64,000 nt of DNA from Phytoseiulus persimilis (GCA_037576195.1 CM075104.1:378775-442774), one strand, 5' to 3'; shown: positions 33,404-46,159, counted from the stretch's first letter. Notes: generated by a model from the sequence alone, not told the origin. Numbers and translations: made by a program.

Positions 33404-36067
33404 CTAGCCGGCCTTCGGCCGACTACGCTGGCCGACCCGTCCCTTGCTTCGGGAGTCTACTGCTGACAGACTTGGAGAAGTATGTTCAGATGGGTCCCGG
33501 TATCACTCCTCCAAACTCGGAAAGTAATGGTCAGATTGGAGACGGAATCACCCCTCCAGGTTTTGGAAAGTACGGTCAGATTCGTCTAGGAAGCACCCCT
33601 CCGGACTCAGAAACGTATTCGATCATTTCAACTTTTTTTTGCATCAATTAGTCAGATTGGTCCTGGAATCACCCCCCAGAGTAGGAGAGTAATGGCCAGA
33701 TCGGTCTCGTAATCACCCCTCCAGAGTTGGAAGCTAATGGCCAGATTGGTCTCGGAATCACCCCTCCAGAGTTGGAAACTAATGGCCAGATTGGTCTCGG
33801 AATCACCCCTCCAGAGTTGGAAACTAATGGCCAGATTGGTCTCGGAATCACACCTCCAGAGTTGGAAACTAATGGCCAGATTGGTCTCGGAATCACCCCT
33901 CCAGAGCTGGAAACTAATGGCCAGATTGGTCTCGGAATCACCCCTCCAGAGTTGGAAAGTAATGGCCAGATTGGTCTCGGAATCACCCCTCCAGAGTTGG
34001 GAAGTAATGGCCAGATTGGTCTCGGAATCACACCTCCAGAGTTGGAAACTAATGGCCAGATTGGTCTCGGAATCACCCCTCCAGAGCTGGAAACTAATGG
34101 CCAGATTGGTCTCGGAATCACCCCTCCAGAGTTGGGAAGTAATGGCCAGATTGGTACCGGAGTCACCCCTCCAGAGTTGGAAAGTAATGGCCAGATTGGT
34201 CTCGGAATCACCCCTCCAGAGTTGGAAAGTAATGGCCAGATTGGTCTCGGAATCACCCCTCCAGAGTTGGAAAGTAATGGCCAGATTGGTCTCAGAATCA
34301 CCCCTCCAGACTTGGAAAGTGATAGTCAGATTGGTCCCGTAATCACCCCTCCAGAGTTGGAAACTAATGGCGAGATTGATACCGGAATCACCCCTCCAGA
34401 GTTGGAAACTAATGGCCAGATTGGCACCGGAATCACCCCTCCAGAGTTGGAAACTAATGGCCAGATTGGCACCGGAATCACCCCTCCAGAGTTGAAAACT
34501 AATGGACAGATGGGTCTCGGAATCACCCCTCCAGAGTTGGAAAGTAATGGCCAGATTGGTCTCAGAATCCCCCCTCCAGAGTTGGAAAGTAATGGCCAGA
34601 TTGGTACCGGAATCACCCCTCCAGCGTTGGAAACTAATGGCCAGATTGATACCGGAATCACCCCTCCAGAGTTGGAAACTAATGGCCAGATTGGCACCGG
34701 AATCACCCTTCCAGAGTTGAAAACTAATGGTCAGATTGGTCTCGGAATCACCCCTCCAGAGTTGGAAACTAATGGCAAGATTGGCACCGGAATCACCCCT
34801 CCAGAGTTGGAAAGTGATGGCCAGATTGGTCTCAGAATCACCCCTCCAGAGTTGGAAAGTCATGGCCAGATTGGTTCCGGAATCAACCCTCCAGAGTTGG
34901 AAAGTAATTGCCAGATTGGTTTCAGAATCACCCCTCCAGAGTTGGAAAGTAATGGCCAGATTGGTACCGGAATCACCCCTCCAGAGTTGGAAACTCGGCT
35001 CGTTGGCCGTGTGGCATAAACCAACGCCTTGGGTGCCACACTAAGCTAGCAATCGCGGGTTCGATCCCCGGCCGGGACAACAAATTTCTTATGTGGTAAA
35101 AAAGAGGATTTAATTCATATCAGAGTTAAATCTGAACCATCTTAAGACCCAAGCCCACCGCCCGCAATGGGATTTGCGAGGCGATAGGGAGTGTTACTGA
35201 AGCAATACCGAAAGGTGAATCCGGGACACTCCTGAGGGCTGGCTGAGAGGTTCAGCCGAAAACACAGAGTTGGAAACTAATGGCGAGATTGATACCGGAA
35301 TCACCCTTCCAGAGTTGGAAACTAATGGCCAGATTGGCACCGGAATAACCCCTCCACAGTTGGAAACTAATGGCAAGATTGGTACCGGAATCACCCCTCC
35401 TGAGTTGGAAACTAATGGCGAGATTGATACCGGAATCACCCTTCCAGAGTTGGAAACTAATGGCCAGATTGGTTCCGGAATCACCCCTCCAGAGTTGGAA
35501 AGTAATTGCCAGATAGGTTCCGGAATCACCCCTCCAGAGTTGGAAGCTAATGGCCAGATTGGTCTCAGAATTACCCCTCTAAAGTAGGAAAGTAATGGCC
35601 AGATTGGCACCGGAATCACCCCTCCAGAGTTGGAAAGTAATGGCCAGATTGGTCTCGGAATCACCCCTCCAGAGTTGGGAAGTAATGGCCTTATTGGTCT
35701 CGAAATCACCCCTCCAGGAATTTTTATGATAGATTTTTATGATAGATGTATAGGAGAGGAGGTGGGGAAGGATACCCGATGACGATGGGATGAGTCTGGC
35801 TGGCGTCATAACGGGGCGGTGCACCTTATCGTCAGAATTTGGATGCGGATGACAGTATGGAGGGGGTCAAAGTTGGGGTAAATCGCGACGGGGGGAGGAG
35901 GGGAGGAGGAGGGGGGAGGGGTGGGTGGCCTATGTCCTCCCCGGAGAGCCGCCCTACATTATGCAGTTTGTTCCAAGTCGATCCGATCAATACCAGAGGA
36001 GCCTATTGAGGACATACAAACAAACAAACAAACAAACAAACAGACCCTGGATTTTTATATATATAGA
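33404..36067 (-). mobile_element. Helitron B1
   Basis: Minus-strand 5' end TCTATATATATAAAAATCC (36067), a (TTTG)n tract, a pyrimidine-rich stretch, a conserved roughly 340-bp 5' domain, a 45-bp minisatellite (about 43 units), then a 3' domain ending GTCGGCCGAAGGCCGGCTAG before T. The end hairpin is shared with family A but the 5' end differs. Non-autonomous. It carries a SINE at 34996-35265. The 3' end lies inside the BEL-2 LTR. Confidence 0.85.
34996..35265 (+). mobile_element. tRNA-derived SINE inside Helitron B1
   Basis: An A-box-like TGGCCGTGTGG (35004-35014) and a B box GGTTCGATCC (35058-35067) with a pairing end GGCCGGGA mark a tRNA-like head; about 170 bp of unrelated body and an A-rich end (gaaaacac) follow. 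It is flanked by 13-bp direct repeats agagttggaaact (34983-34995, 35266-35278). These are also part of the minisatellite unit, so the duplication is consistent but not independent proof. Confidence 0.75.
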
Positions 36068-38106
36068 CTAGCCGGCCTTCGGCCGACTACGCTGGCCGGC
36101 CCGTCCCTTGCTCCGGGAGTCTACTGCTGACAGACACACATTGCCTTGAATGTAGTGTCATGAGACCTTCGGGAGTGGCCACCGATTCTCGATAAGATTC
36201 TGACCTGGAATCGAGGCACTTTCCTCTCTTTTCACTCGGTCAGCATCATGGTTTTGAGAAGTATGGTCAGATTGGTGTCGTAATCACCCCTTCAGATTCG
36301 GAGAAGCATGGTCAGATTGGTCCCGGAATCACCCCTCCAGAGTTGGAAAGTAATGGCCAGATTGGCCTCGGAATCACCCCTCCAGGGTTGGAAAGTAATG
36401 GCCAGATTGATACCGGAATCACCCCTCCAGAGTAGGAGAGTAATGGCCGGATCGCTCCCAGAATCACCCCTCCAGAGTTGGGAAGTAATGGCCAGATTGG
36501 CCTCGGAATCACCCCTCCAGAGTTGGAAAGTAATGGCCAGATTGGTACCGGAATCACCCCTCCAGAGTTGGAAACTAATGGCCAGATTGAAACCGGAATC
36601 ACCCCTCCAGAGTTGGAAACTAATGGCCAGATTGGTCTCGGAATCACCCCTCCAGAGTTGAAAACTAATGGCCAGATTGGTCTCGGAATCACCCCTCCAG
36701 AGTTGGAAACTAATGGCCAGATTGGCACCGGAATCACCCCTCCAGAGTTGAAAACTAATGGTCAAATTGGCACCGGAATCACCCCTCCAGAGTTGGAAAC
36801 TAATGGTCAAATTGGCACCGGAATCACCCCTCCAGAGTTGGAAACTAATGGTCGGATTGGTCTCAGAATCACCCCTCCAAAGTTGGAAAGTAATGTCCAG
36901 ATTGGTCTCGGAATCACCCCTCCAGAGTTGGAGAGTAATGGCCAGATTGGTCTCGGAATCACCCCTCCAGAGTTGGAAAGTAATGGCCAGATTGGTCTCG
37001 GAATCACCCCTCCAGAGTTGGAAAGTAATGGCCAGATTGGTCTCGGAATCACCCCTCCAGAGTTGGAAAGTAATGGCCAGATTGATACCGGAATCACCCC
37101 TCCAGAGTTGAAAACTAATGGTCAAATTGGCACCGGAATTACCCCTCCAGAGTTGGAAACTAATGGTCGGATTGGTCTCAGAATCACTCCTCCAAACAAA
37201 ATTGGAAAGTAATGTCCAGATTGGTCTCGGAATCACCCCTCCAGAGTTGGAAAGTAATGGCCAGATTGGTCTCGGAATCACCCCTCCAGAGTTGGAAAGT
37301 AATGGCCAGATTGGTCTCGGAATCACCCCTCCAGAGTTGGAAAGTAATGGCCAGATTGATACCGGAATCACCCCTCCAGAGTTGAAAACTAATGGTCAAA
37401 CTGGCACCGGAATCACCCCTCCAGAGTTGGAAAGTAATGGCCAGATTGATACCGGAATCACCCCTCCAGAGTTGAAAACTAATGGTCAAATTGGCACCGG
37501 AATCATCCCTCCAGAGTTGGAAAGTAATGGCCAGATTGGTCCCGGAATCACCCCTCCAGAGTTGGAAAGTAATGGCCAGATTGGTCTCGGAATCACCCCT
37601 CCAAAGTTGGAAAGTAATGTCCAGATTGGTCTCGCAATCAGCCCTCCAGAGTTAGAAACTAAAGGCCAGATTGGTCTCGTAATCACCCCTCCAGAGTTGG
37701 AAACTAATGGCCAGATTGGTCTCGGAATCACCCCTCCAGAGTTGGGAAGTAATGGCCTTATTGGTCTCGAAATCACCCCTCCAGGAATTTTTATGATAGA
37801 TGTATAGGAGAGGAGGTGGGGAAGGATATCCGATGACGATGGGATGAGTCTGGCTGGCGTCATAACGGGGCGGTGCACCTTATCGTCAGAATTTGGATGC
37901 GGGTGACAGTATGGAGGGGGTCAAAGTTGGGGTAAATCGCGAGGAGGGAAGGAGGGGAGGGGGAGGGGTGGGTGGCCTATGTCCTTCCCGGTGAGTCGCC
38001 CTACATTATGCAGTTTGTTCCAAGTCGATCCGATCAATACCGGAGGAGCCTATTGAGGACAAACAAACAAACAAACAAACAGACCCTGGATTTTTATATA
38101 TATAGA
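36068..38106 (-). mobile_element. Helitron B2
   Basis: Same structure as B1 with about 33 minisatellite units. Its CTAG 3' end (36068-36071) is directly followed on the minus strand by the TC of B1's 5' end, so the elements are joined without spacer. A small irregularity (ccaaacaaaattgg) near 37195 breaks the 45-bp register. Confidence 0.85.
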
Positions 38107-40861
38107 CTAGCCGGCCTTCGGCCGACTACGCTGGCCGGCCCGTCCCTTGCTTCGGGAGTCTACTGCTGACAGACACACATTGCCTTACATGTAAGGTCAT
38201 GAGACCTTCGGTAGTGGCCACCGATTCTCGAAAGGATTCCGACCTGGAATCGAGGCACTTTCCTCTCTCTTCACTTGGTCAGCATCATGGTCTCGAGGAG
38301 TATGGTCAGATTGGTGTCGTAATCACCCCTCCAGATTCGGAGAAGCATGGTCAGATTGGTCCCGGAATCACCCCCCCAGGTTTTGAAAAGTATGGTTAGA
38401 TATGTCTCGAGATCACCCCTCCAGACTCGGAAAGTGATAGTCAGATTGGTCTCGGAATCACCTCTCCAGACTTGGAAAAGTATGCTCAGATTGGTACCGG
38501 AATCTTCCTTCTAGAGTTGGGAAGTAATGCTCAGATTGGTCTCAGAATCACCCCTCCAGAGTTGGAAAGTAATGGCCAGATTGGTCTCGGAATCACCCCT
38601 CCAGAGTTGGAAAGTAATGACCAAATTGGTCCTAGAATCATCCCTCCAGAGTTGCAAAGTAATGGCCAGATTGATCCCAGAATCACCCCTCCAGAGTTGG
38701 AAAGTAATGCTCAGATTGGTCTCAGAATCACCCCTCCAGAGTTGGAAAGTAATGGTTGGATTGGTCCCGAAATCACCCCTCCTGGGTTGGAAATCAATGC
38801 TCAGATTGGTCTCGGAATCACCCCTCCAGAGTTGGAAAGTAATGGTCAGATTTGTCCCGAAATCACCCCTCCAGAGTTGGACAGTAATTCTCAGATTGGT
38901 CTCGGAATCACCCCTCCAGAGTTGGAAAGTAATGGTCAGATTTGTCCCGAAATCACCCCTCTCGAGTTGGACAGTAATTCTCAGATTGGTCTCAAAATCA
39001 CCCCTCCAGAGTTGGAAAGTAATGGTCAGATTGGTCTCGGAATCACTCCTGCAGAGTTGGAAAATAATGCTCAGATTGGTCTCGGAATCACCCCTCCAGA
39101 GTTGGAAAATAATGCTCAGATTGGTCCCGAAATCACCCCTCCAGAGTTAGACAGTAATTCTCAGATTGGTCTCGGAATCACCCCTCCAGAGTTGGAAAGT
39201 AATGGTCAGATTGGTCTCGGAATCACTCCTGCAGAGTTGGAAAATAATGCTCAGATTGGTCCCGAAATCACCCCTCCAGAGTTGGACAGTAATTCTCAGA
39301 TTGGTCTCGGAATCACCCCTCCAGAGTTGGAAAATAATGCTCAGATCGGTCCCGGAATAACCCCTCCAGAGTTCGAAAGTAATGCTCAGATTGGTCTCGG
39401 AATCACCCCTCCTGAGTTGGAAATCAATGCTCAGATTGGTCTCGGAATCACCTCTCCAGAGTTGGAAAATAATGCTCAGATTGGTCCCGAAATCACCCCT
39501 CCAGAGTTGGACAGTAATTCTCAGATCGGTCTCGGAATCACCCCTCCAGAGTTGGAGAATAATGCTCAGATTGGTCCCGGATTCACCCCTCCAGAATTGG
39601 ACAGTAATTCTCAGATTGGTCTCGGAATCACCCCTCCAGAGTTGGAAAGTAATGGTCAGATTGGTCTCGGAATCACTCCTGCAGAGTTGGAAAGTAATGG
39701 TCAGATTGATCCCAGAATCACCCCTCCAGAGTTGGGAAGTAATGCTCAGATTGGTCCCGGAATCACCCTTCTAGAGTTGGGAAGTAATGCTCAGATTGGT
39801 CTCGGAATCACCCCTCCAGAGTTGGGAAGTAATGGCCAGATTGGTCTCGGAATCACTCCTCCAGAGTTGGAAAGTAATGCTCAGATTGCTCCCGGAATCA
39901 CCCCTCCAGACTTGGGAAGTAATGCTCAGATTGCTCCCGGAATCATCCCTCCAGAGTTGGAAAGTAATGGCCAGATTGGTCTCGGAATCACCCCTCCAGA
40001 GTTGAGAAGTAATGGCCAGATTGGTCTCGGAATCACCCCTCCAGAGTTGGAAAGTAATGGCCAGAATGGTCTCGGAATCACCCCTCCAGAGTTCGAAAGT
40101 ATTGGCCAGATTGGTCTCGGAATCACTCCTCCAGAGTTGGAAAGTAATGCTCAGATTGCTCCCGGAATCACCCCTCCAGGCTTGGGAAGTAATGCTCAGA
40201 TTGCTCCCGGAATCATCCCTCCAGAGTTGGAAAGTAATGGCCAGATTGGTCTCGGAATCACCCCTCCAGAGTTGGGAAATAATGGCCAGATTGGTCTCGG
40301 AATCACCCCTCCAGAGTTGGGAAGTAATGCTCAGATTGCTCCCGGAATCACCCCTCCAGGCTTGGGAAGTAATGCTCAGATTGCTCCCGGAATCATCCCT
40401 CCAGAGTTGGAAAGTAATGGCCAGATTGGTCTCGGAATCACCCCTCCAGAGTTGAGAAGTAATGGCCAGATTGGTCTCGGAATCACCCCTCCAGAGTTGG
40501 AAAGTAATGGCCAGATTGGTCTCGAAATCACCCCTCCAGGAATTTTTATGATAGATGTATAGGAGAGGAGGTGGGGAAGGATATCCGATGACGATGGGAT
40601 GAGTCTGGCTGGCGTCATAACGGGGCGGTGCACCTTATCGTCAGAATTTGGATGCGGATGACAGTATGGAGGGGGTCAAAGTTGGGTTAAATCGCGAGGG
40701 GGGGAGGAGGGGAGGAGGAGGGGGGGAGTGGTGGGTGGCCTATGTCCTTCCCGGAGAGCCGCCCTACATTATGCAGTTTGTTCCAAGTCGATCCGATCAA
40801 TACCAGAGGAGCCTATTGAGGACAAACAAACAAACAGACCCTGGATTTTTATATATATAGA
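38107..40861 (-). mobile_element. Helitron B3
   Basis: Same structure with about 50 units. Units here include variants gctcagattgctcccgg and ttctcagatt, partly like the family-A arrays. Joined directly to B2. Confidence 0.85.
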
Positions 40862-41199
40862 TAGATGTATAGGAGAGGAGGTGGGGAAGGATATCCGATG
40901 ACGATGGGATGAGTCTGGCTGGCGTCATAACGGGGCGGTGCACCTTATCGTCAGAATTTGGATGCGGATGACAGTATGGAGGGGGTCAAAGTTGGGGTAA
41001 ATCGCGAGCGGGGGAGGAGGGGAAGAGGAGGGGGGGAGGGGTGGGTGGCCTATGTCCTTCCCGGAGAGCCGCCCTACATTATGCAGTTTGTTCCAAGTCG
41101 ATCCGATCAATACCAGAGGAGCCTATTGAGGACAAACAAACAAACAAACAAACAAACAAACAAACAAACAAACAGACCCTGGATTTTTATATATATAGA
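40862..41199 (-). mobile_element. Partial Helitron B: 5' domain only
   Basis: A second copy of the 5' domain (gatgtataggagagg to the (CAAA)n tract and the TCTATATATATA end at 41199), almost identical to B3's at 40549-40861. It has no minisatellite or 3' end. Between it and B4 lie three bases (TAA on the minus strand). Confidence 0.85.
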
Positions 41200-41202
41200 T
41201 TA

Positions 41203-43886
41203 CTAGCCGGCCTTCGGCCGACTACGCTGGCTGGCCCGTCCCTTGTTTTGGGAGTCTACTGCTGACAGACACACCTTTCCTAACATGCGGTGTCATCGGG
41301 ACAACTTCGGGGGTGGCCACCGATTCTCGATAGGATTCTGACCTGGGATCGAGGCACTTTTCCTTCTCTTCACTGGGTCAGCATTAAGGTTTCGAGAAGT
41401 AATGGTCAGATTGGTCCCGGGATCACTACTCCAAACTCGGAAAGTAATGGTCAGATTGGAGACGGAATCACCCCTCCAGGTTTTGGAAAGTACGGTCAGA
41501 TTCGTCTAGGAAGCACCCCTCCGGACTCAGAAAAGTATTGTCAGATTGGTCCTGGAATCACCCCCCCCCCCAGAGTAGGAGAGTAATGGCCAGATCGGTC
41601 TCGTAATCACCCCTCCAGAGTTGGAAGCTAATGGCCAGATTGGTCTCGGAATCACCCCTCCAGAGTTGGAAGCTAATGGCCAGATTAGTCTCGGAATCAC
41701 CCCTCCAGAGTTGGAAACTAATGGCCAGATTGGTCTCGGAATCACACCTCCAGAGTTGGAAAGTAATGGCCAGATTGGTCTCGGAATCACACCTCCAGAG
41801 TTGGAAACTAATGGCCAGATTGGTCTCGGAATCACCCCTCCAGAGCTGGAAACTAATGGCCAGATTGGTCTCGGAATCACCCCTCCAGAGTTGGAAAGTA
41901 ATGGCCAGATTGGTCTCGGAATCACCCCTCCAGAGTTGGGAAGTAATGGCCAGATTGGTACCGGAGTCACCCCTCCAGAGTTGGAAAGTAATTGCCAGAT
42001 ACGTTCCGGAATCACTCCTCCAGAGTTGGAAAGTAATGGCCAGATTGGTCTCGGAATCACCCCTCCAGAGTTGGAAAGTAATGGCCAGATTGGTCTCAGA
42101 ATCACCCCTCCAGACTTGGAAAGTGATAGTCAGATTGGTCCCGTAATCACCCCTCCAGAGTTGGAAACTAATGGCGAGATTGATACCGGAATCACCCCTC
42201 CAGAGTTGGAAAGTAATGGCCAGATTGGTCTCGGAATCACCCCTCCAGAGTTGGGAAGTAATGGCCAGATTGGTACCGGAGTCACCCCTCCAGAGTTGGA
42301 AAGTAATGGCCAGATTGTACCGGAATCACCCCTCCAGCGTTGGGAACTAATGGCCAGATTGGTCTCGGAATCACCCCTTCAGAGCTGGAAACTAATGGCC
42401 AGATTGGTCTCGGAATCACCCCTTCAGAGCTGGAAACTAATGGCCAGATTGGTCTCGGAATCCCCCCTCCAGAGTTGGAAAGTAATGGCCAGATAGGTAC
42501 CGGAATCACCCCTCCAGAGTTGGAAACTAATGGCCAGATTGGCACCGGAATCACCCCTCCAGAGTTGGAAACTAATGGCCAGATTGGTCTCGGAATCACC
42601 CCTCCAGAGTTGGAAAGTGATGGCCAGATTGGTCTCAGAATCACCCCTCCAGAGTTGGAAAGTAATGGCCAGATAGGTACCGGAATCACCCCTCCAGAGT
42701 TGGAAACTAATGGCCAGATTGGCACCGGAATCACCCCTCCAGAGTTGGAAAGTTATTGCCAGATACGTTCCGGAACCACCCCTCCAGAGTTGGAAAGTAA
42801 TGGCCAGATTGGTCTCGGAATCATTCCTCGAGAGTTGGGAAGTAATGGCCAGATTGGTCTCGGAATCACCCCTCCAGAGTTGGAAACTAATGGCCAGATT
42901 GGTCTCGGAATCACCCCTCCAGAGTTGGAAAGTGATGGCCAGATTGGTCCCAGAATCACCCCTCCAGAGTTGGTAAGTCCTGGCCAGACTGGTTCCAGAA
43001 TCACCCCTCCAGAGTTGGGAAGTAATTGCCAGATACGTTCCGGAACAACCCCTCCAGAGTTGGAAAGTAATGGCCAGATTGGTCTCGGAATCACCCCTCC
43101 AGAGTTGGAAAGTAATGGCCAGATTGGTTTCAGAATCACCCCTCCAGAGTTGGAAAGTAATGGCCAGATTGGTCTCGGAATCACCCCTCCAGAGTTGGAA
43201 AGTAATGGCCAGATTGGTACCGGAATCACCCCTCTAGAGTTGGAAACTAATGGCGAGATTGATACCGGAATCACCCTTCCAGAGTTGGAAACTAATGGCC
43301 AGATTGGCACCGGAATCACCCCTCCAGAGTTGAAAACTAATGGCAAGATTGGTCTCGGAATCACCCCTCCAGAGTTCGAAAGTAATGGCCAGATTGGTCT
43401 CAGAATCCCCCCTTCAGAGTTGGAAAGTAATGGCCAGATAGGTACCGGAATCACCCCTCCAGAGTTGGAAACTAATGGCCAGATTGGCACCGGAATCACC
43501 CCTCCAGAGTTCGGAAGTAATGGCCTTATTGGTCTCGAAATCACCCCTCCAGGAATTTTTATGATAGATGTATAGGAGAGGAGGTGGGGAAGGATATCCG
43601 ATGACGATGGGATGAGTCTGGCTGGCGTCATAACGGGGCGGTGCACCTTATCGTCAGAATTTGGGTGCGGATGACAGTATGGAGGGGGTCAAAGTTGGGG
43701 TAAATCGCGAGGGGGGGAGGAGGGGAGGATGAGGGGGGGAGGGGTGGGTGGCCTATGTCCTTCCCGGAGAGCCGCCCTACATTATGCAGTTTGTTCCAAG
43801 TCGATCCGATCAATACCAGAGGAGCCTATTGAGGACATACAAACAAACAAACAAACAAACAGACCCTGGATTTTTATATATATAGA
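41203..43886 (-). mobile_element. Helitron B4
   Basis: About 48 units. The 5' end at 43886 is preceded by A (43887 on the minus strand) and the flanking sequence tatcaatcagcact resumes the BEL-2 LTR, aligning with tatcaataaactcgc at 56458. A 1-base loss near 42318 shifts the repeat register. Confidence 0.85.
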
Positions 43887-43924
43887 TATCAATCAGCACT
43901 CCGCACTCAGTCGAGTGCGTGATG
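43887..43924 (-). repeat. BEL-2-family LTR, right part
   Basis: tatcaatcagcact...gagtgcgtga corresponds to 56458-56497 of the other LTR. Removing 33404-43886 restores a continuous LTR across an A|T site. Confidence 0.75.
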
Positions 43925-43928
43925 GTCC

Positions 43929-44330
43929 TGTTGCCAAACCCGCTCGGGATCCTTGGGAAAGACACTGGTTGTTGGTCTACTGGCCGCAGCCGCCTGTCCG
44001 GACTCCGCAAAGCGAACTTGGTTAAAGATTTGCAAGCGTATCGCTCGCACCGTGTGCGTGTCGCTCACGGTCGGGTTGCAACTTGTGTGTTGTCGGCTGT
44101 TCGCAGACAGTCGACCACACCGCAGTGATGTTCGCTTCACGGAGCCGACGTGCAACGTTGGCTCGTTTATTTCGGATGGACAGATATGCACTCTCGGCCC
44201 TCTATCCACTGGCCGTAATAATACTCTAGTAGCGTTTCTGGAACGCTAGAGACTCTGAGCTCCAGAGCGGTGCTCTGGAGCTTGCCGAAACTCCACGGTC
44301 TCCGGAGAGACCTTGGAAGATTCCGCAACA
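43929..44330 (-). repeat. BEL-1 3' LTR
   Basis: Minus strand TGTTGCGGAATCTTCC ... GGTTTGGCAACA. Same sequence as 52810-53211. The open frames of 98 to 100 codons in it are not genes. Confidence 0.95.
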
Positions 44331-45027
44331 CTCCCGGCAACCGCCGCAGCGGTTCTGACCCTGTTGACATATGAGTTGGACGTCTCTCTTCGGGTCCATA
44401 CAACACTTGAATTACACTCGAACCTTCTTCATACAGTCATTCAACCAATTCACATTGCATATATTTCACATTGGTTGGCCTATTTTCTTCCTGTTTCGGG
44501 ATGGACGACTTTCTACATCCGCGGTACCCTTTCTTGAGATCGACGACCGAGAACGCCTGTGAGAAACGCGAGCCTGTTTCGGAAACACGAGAAACCCTCA
44601 TGCAAGTCAGCCGAGTTGAGCGCGCGATTTACAGTGACAAATCAGAACCACGCATAGTTCTCTACGCTTCCAATGGACCCGCCTTTCGGAAGTTTTCTCC
44701 CCCTTGGAAAAGTATAAAACCTAGGTCCGCAGACCTCTGAGACCTGCTTGTTCTCCGGCTTATCGAGACGAACACATACGAACCTCGCTCCGCACGCTAC
44801 CCGCAAGATGGCTGAATCACATCCTTTTTGTACAATTTCACTTGGTCTGCCTACTTCCTACCCACTGGATACTTTTAATATTGAGCTAGATCGAGTTTGT
44901 ACAGAAGTTGAATGGGTCTTTTCAAAGTTCTCCCATTGGGCAATTTGACTATGCAAGTTCGCATCTTGCCGTCTCCTCCGCTACCCGCGCATAAAGACTG
45001 CACTCTAGCGACCGGCCAATAGCTTCT
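44331..45027 (-). other. BEL-1 3' untranslated region
   Basis: About 700 bp between the Pol stop and the 3' LTR. No conserved domain on the minus strand. On the plus strand a TATA-like TATAAAA (44713-44719) precedes a 46-codon frame at 44808-44948. Confidence 0.6.
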
Positions 45028-45620
45028 TTATGGCGCTGGATCGTCAAGCAGCACTACGTCTCCGACCTCGATTGATCTGCTACGAATCGGTTTAGATCCT
45101 AGGTTGGACTTGAGTTGAAATAGATACTCCCGGCGAAACCTATTCCAGAACGCATTCAGGATATTTTGCTGGAACTTCCATCGTTCGGACAAGATTGTGG
45201 CTTTCGCCGATTCCGATGTTTCCAAGATCTCGTTCAGCTGCGGCAACGCTGGACGCGTTGTGTTGCCATACAGCAAATCCGCCGGAGTCACTGGCAAAGG
45301 TTCATTCGGATCGTTGCTGACGCATCCCAACGGTCGATCATTCACGATTTTTTCGATGTCCGTGAGAATTGTCTCGAGCTCCCTGAATGATGGTAAATTC
45401 TTCCCTAGAACCTTCCGCAAAGGTTTTTTTTTATCGTTCCGAAGAGTCTTTCTACGAATCCGTTCCTCCACGGTGCTCTTTCCGTATTGAACTTCCAATC
45501 TATCCTATGCTTTGAGAGAAAACTCTGAGTCTCCTCAGATCTCGCCAAGTCGAACAAAAGTTTGATTTCTTTCGCCGCCCTTCGGAAGGATGACGCATTA
45601 TCCGAAAAGAAGCAAACCAC
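45028..45620 (-). pseudogene. BEL-1 integrase, catalytic part and C-terminus
   Basis: Frame 45405-45620 holds the second catalytic Asp (CFFSDNASSFRRAAKEIK) and the Glu (APWRNGFVERLFGTIKK). After a frame change at a run of nine A (about 45424) the C-terminal domain typical of BEL/Pao follows: LPSFRELETILTDIEKIVN, PLGCVSNDPNEPLPVTPADLL, FWNRFRREYLFQL, VGDVVLLDDPAP at the end. All catalytic residues are visible. Confidence 0.9.
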
Positions 45621-46159
45621 CGTTGGATTCCGATTGTATTATAGAACCTCCTCATTGCCAAGAGAAATTCGTACGTCGACAGGTTCTCGACCGGCTCCAT
45701 TCTGACCGCTCTCGAAACCGAGCAGCAGAACAACATGATGAACGCCGTGGCTTTCTTGCCATTATGATCTTTTATCCAGATCGGACCTGCCGCGTCCATT
45801 CCCGTAGTGCTGAAAGCTGGAACTGTCTCGACTCTAAATTTTGGCAAATCCGGAGTAGACTCCGCAGCTGGCTGAGCTCTGAACTTCGCGCACACTTTGC
45901 ATCGACTGATTGCTTTTTTCGCCGCGCGCCGACCCCGCAGAATCAAAAAGCGCCTTCTGATCCGCTGCATAACACCCGGTATGCTGCCCGCATGCATGCA
46001 CACTTTTTCGTGAGTCCAACGAACGTACAGATCAACCAGAGCATCTTCCCCAGGCAATATTATCGGGTTCGTCGTCTCGAAGTCAACATTTTTGAGATTG
46101 TTCAACCTGGAGCGGCACCTAATCAGGCCCTGCTTGTCCACGAATGGATTATATTGATA
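45600..46159 (-). pseudogene. BEL-1 integrase, N-terminal part
   Basis: From the Helitron edge: NPFVDKQGLIRCRSRL, then the zinc-binding domain (HEKVCMHAGSIPGVMQRIRR to CKVCAKF), then the first catalytic Asp in GMDAAGPIW and SVSRAVRMEPVENLSTYEFL. A frame change near 45620 leads to the catalytic segment. The reading frame at the Helitron junction does not match that of the upstream half at 48729, so an indel is present there too. Confidence 0.9.

Noticed and set aside
35001-35080. Genuine tRNA gene
   Set aside because: A and B boxes are present but the acceptor stem is incomplete at the 5' side and the sequence continues into a 170-bp body with flanking direct repeats, so it is a SINE.
43953-44249. 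98-codon ORF present at two places (also 52834-53130) as a duplicated gene
   Set aside because: It lies entirely within the two LTRs of BEL-1.
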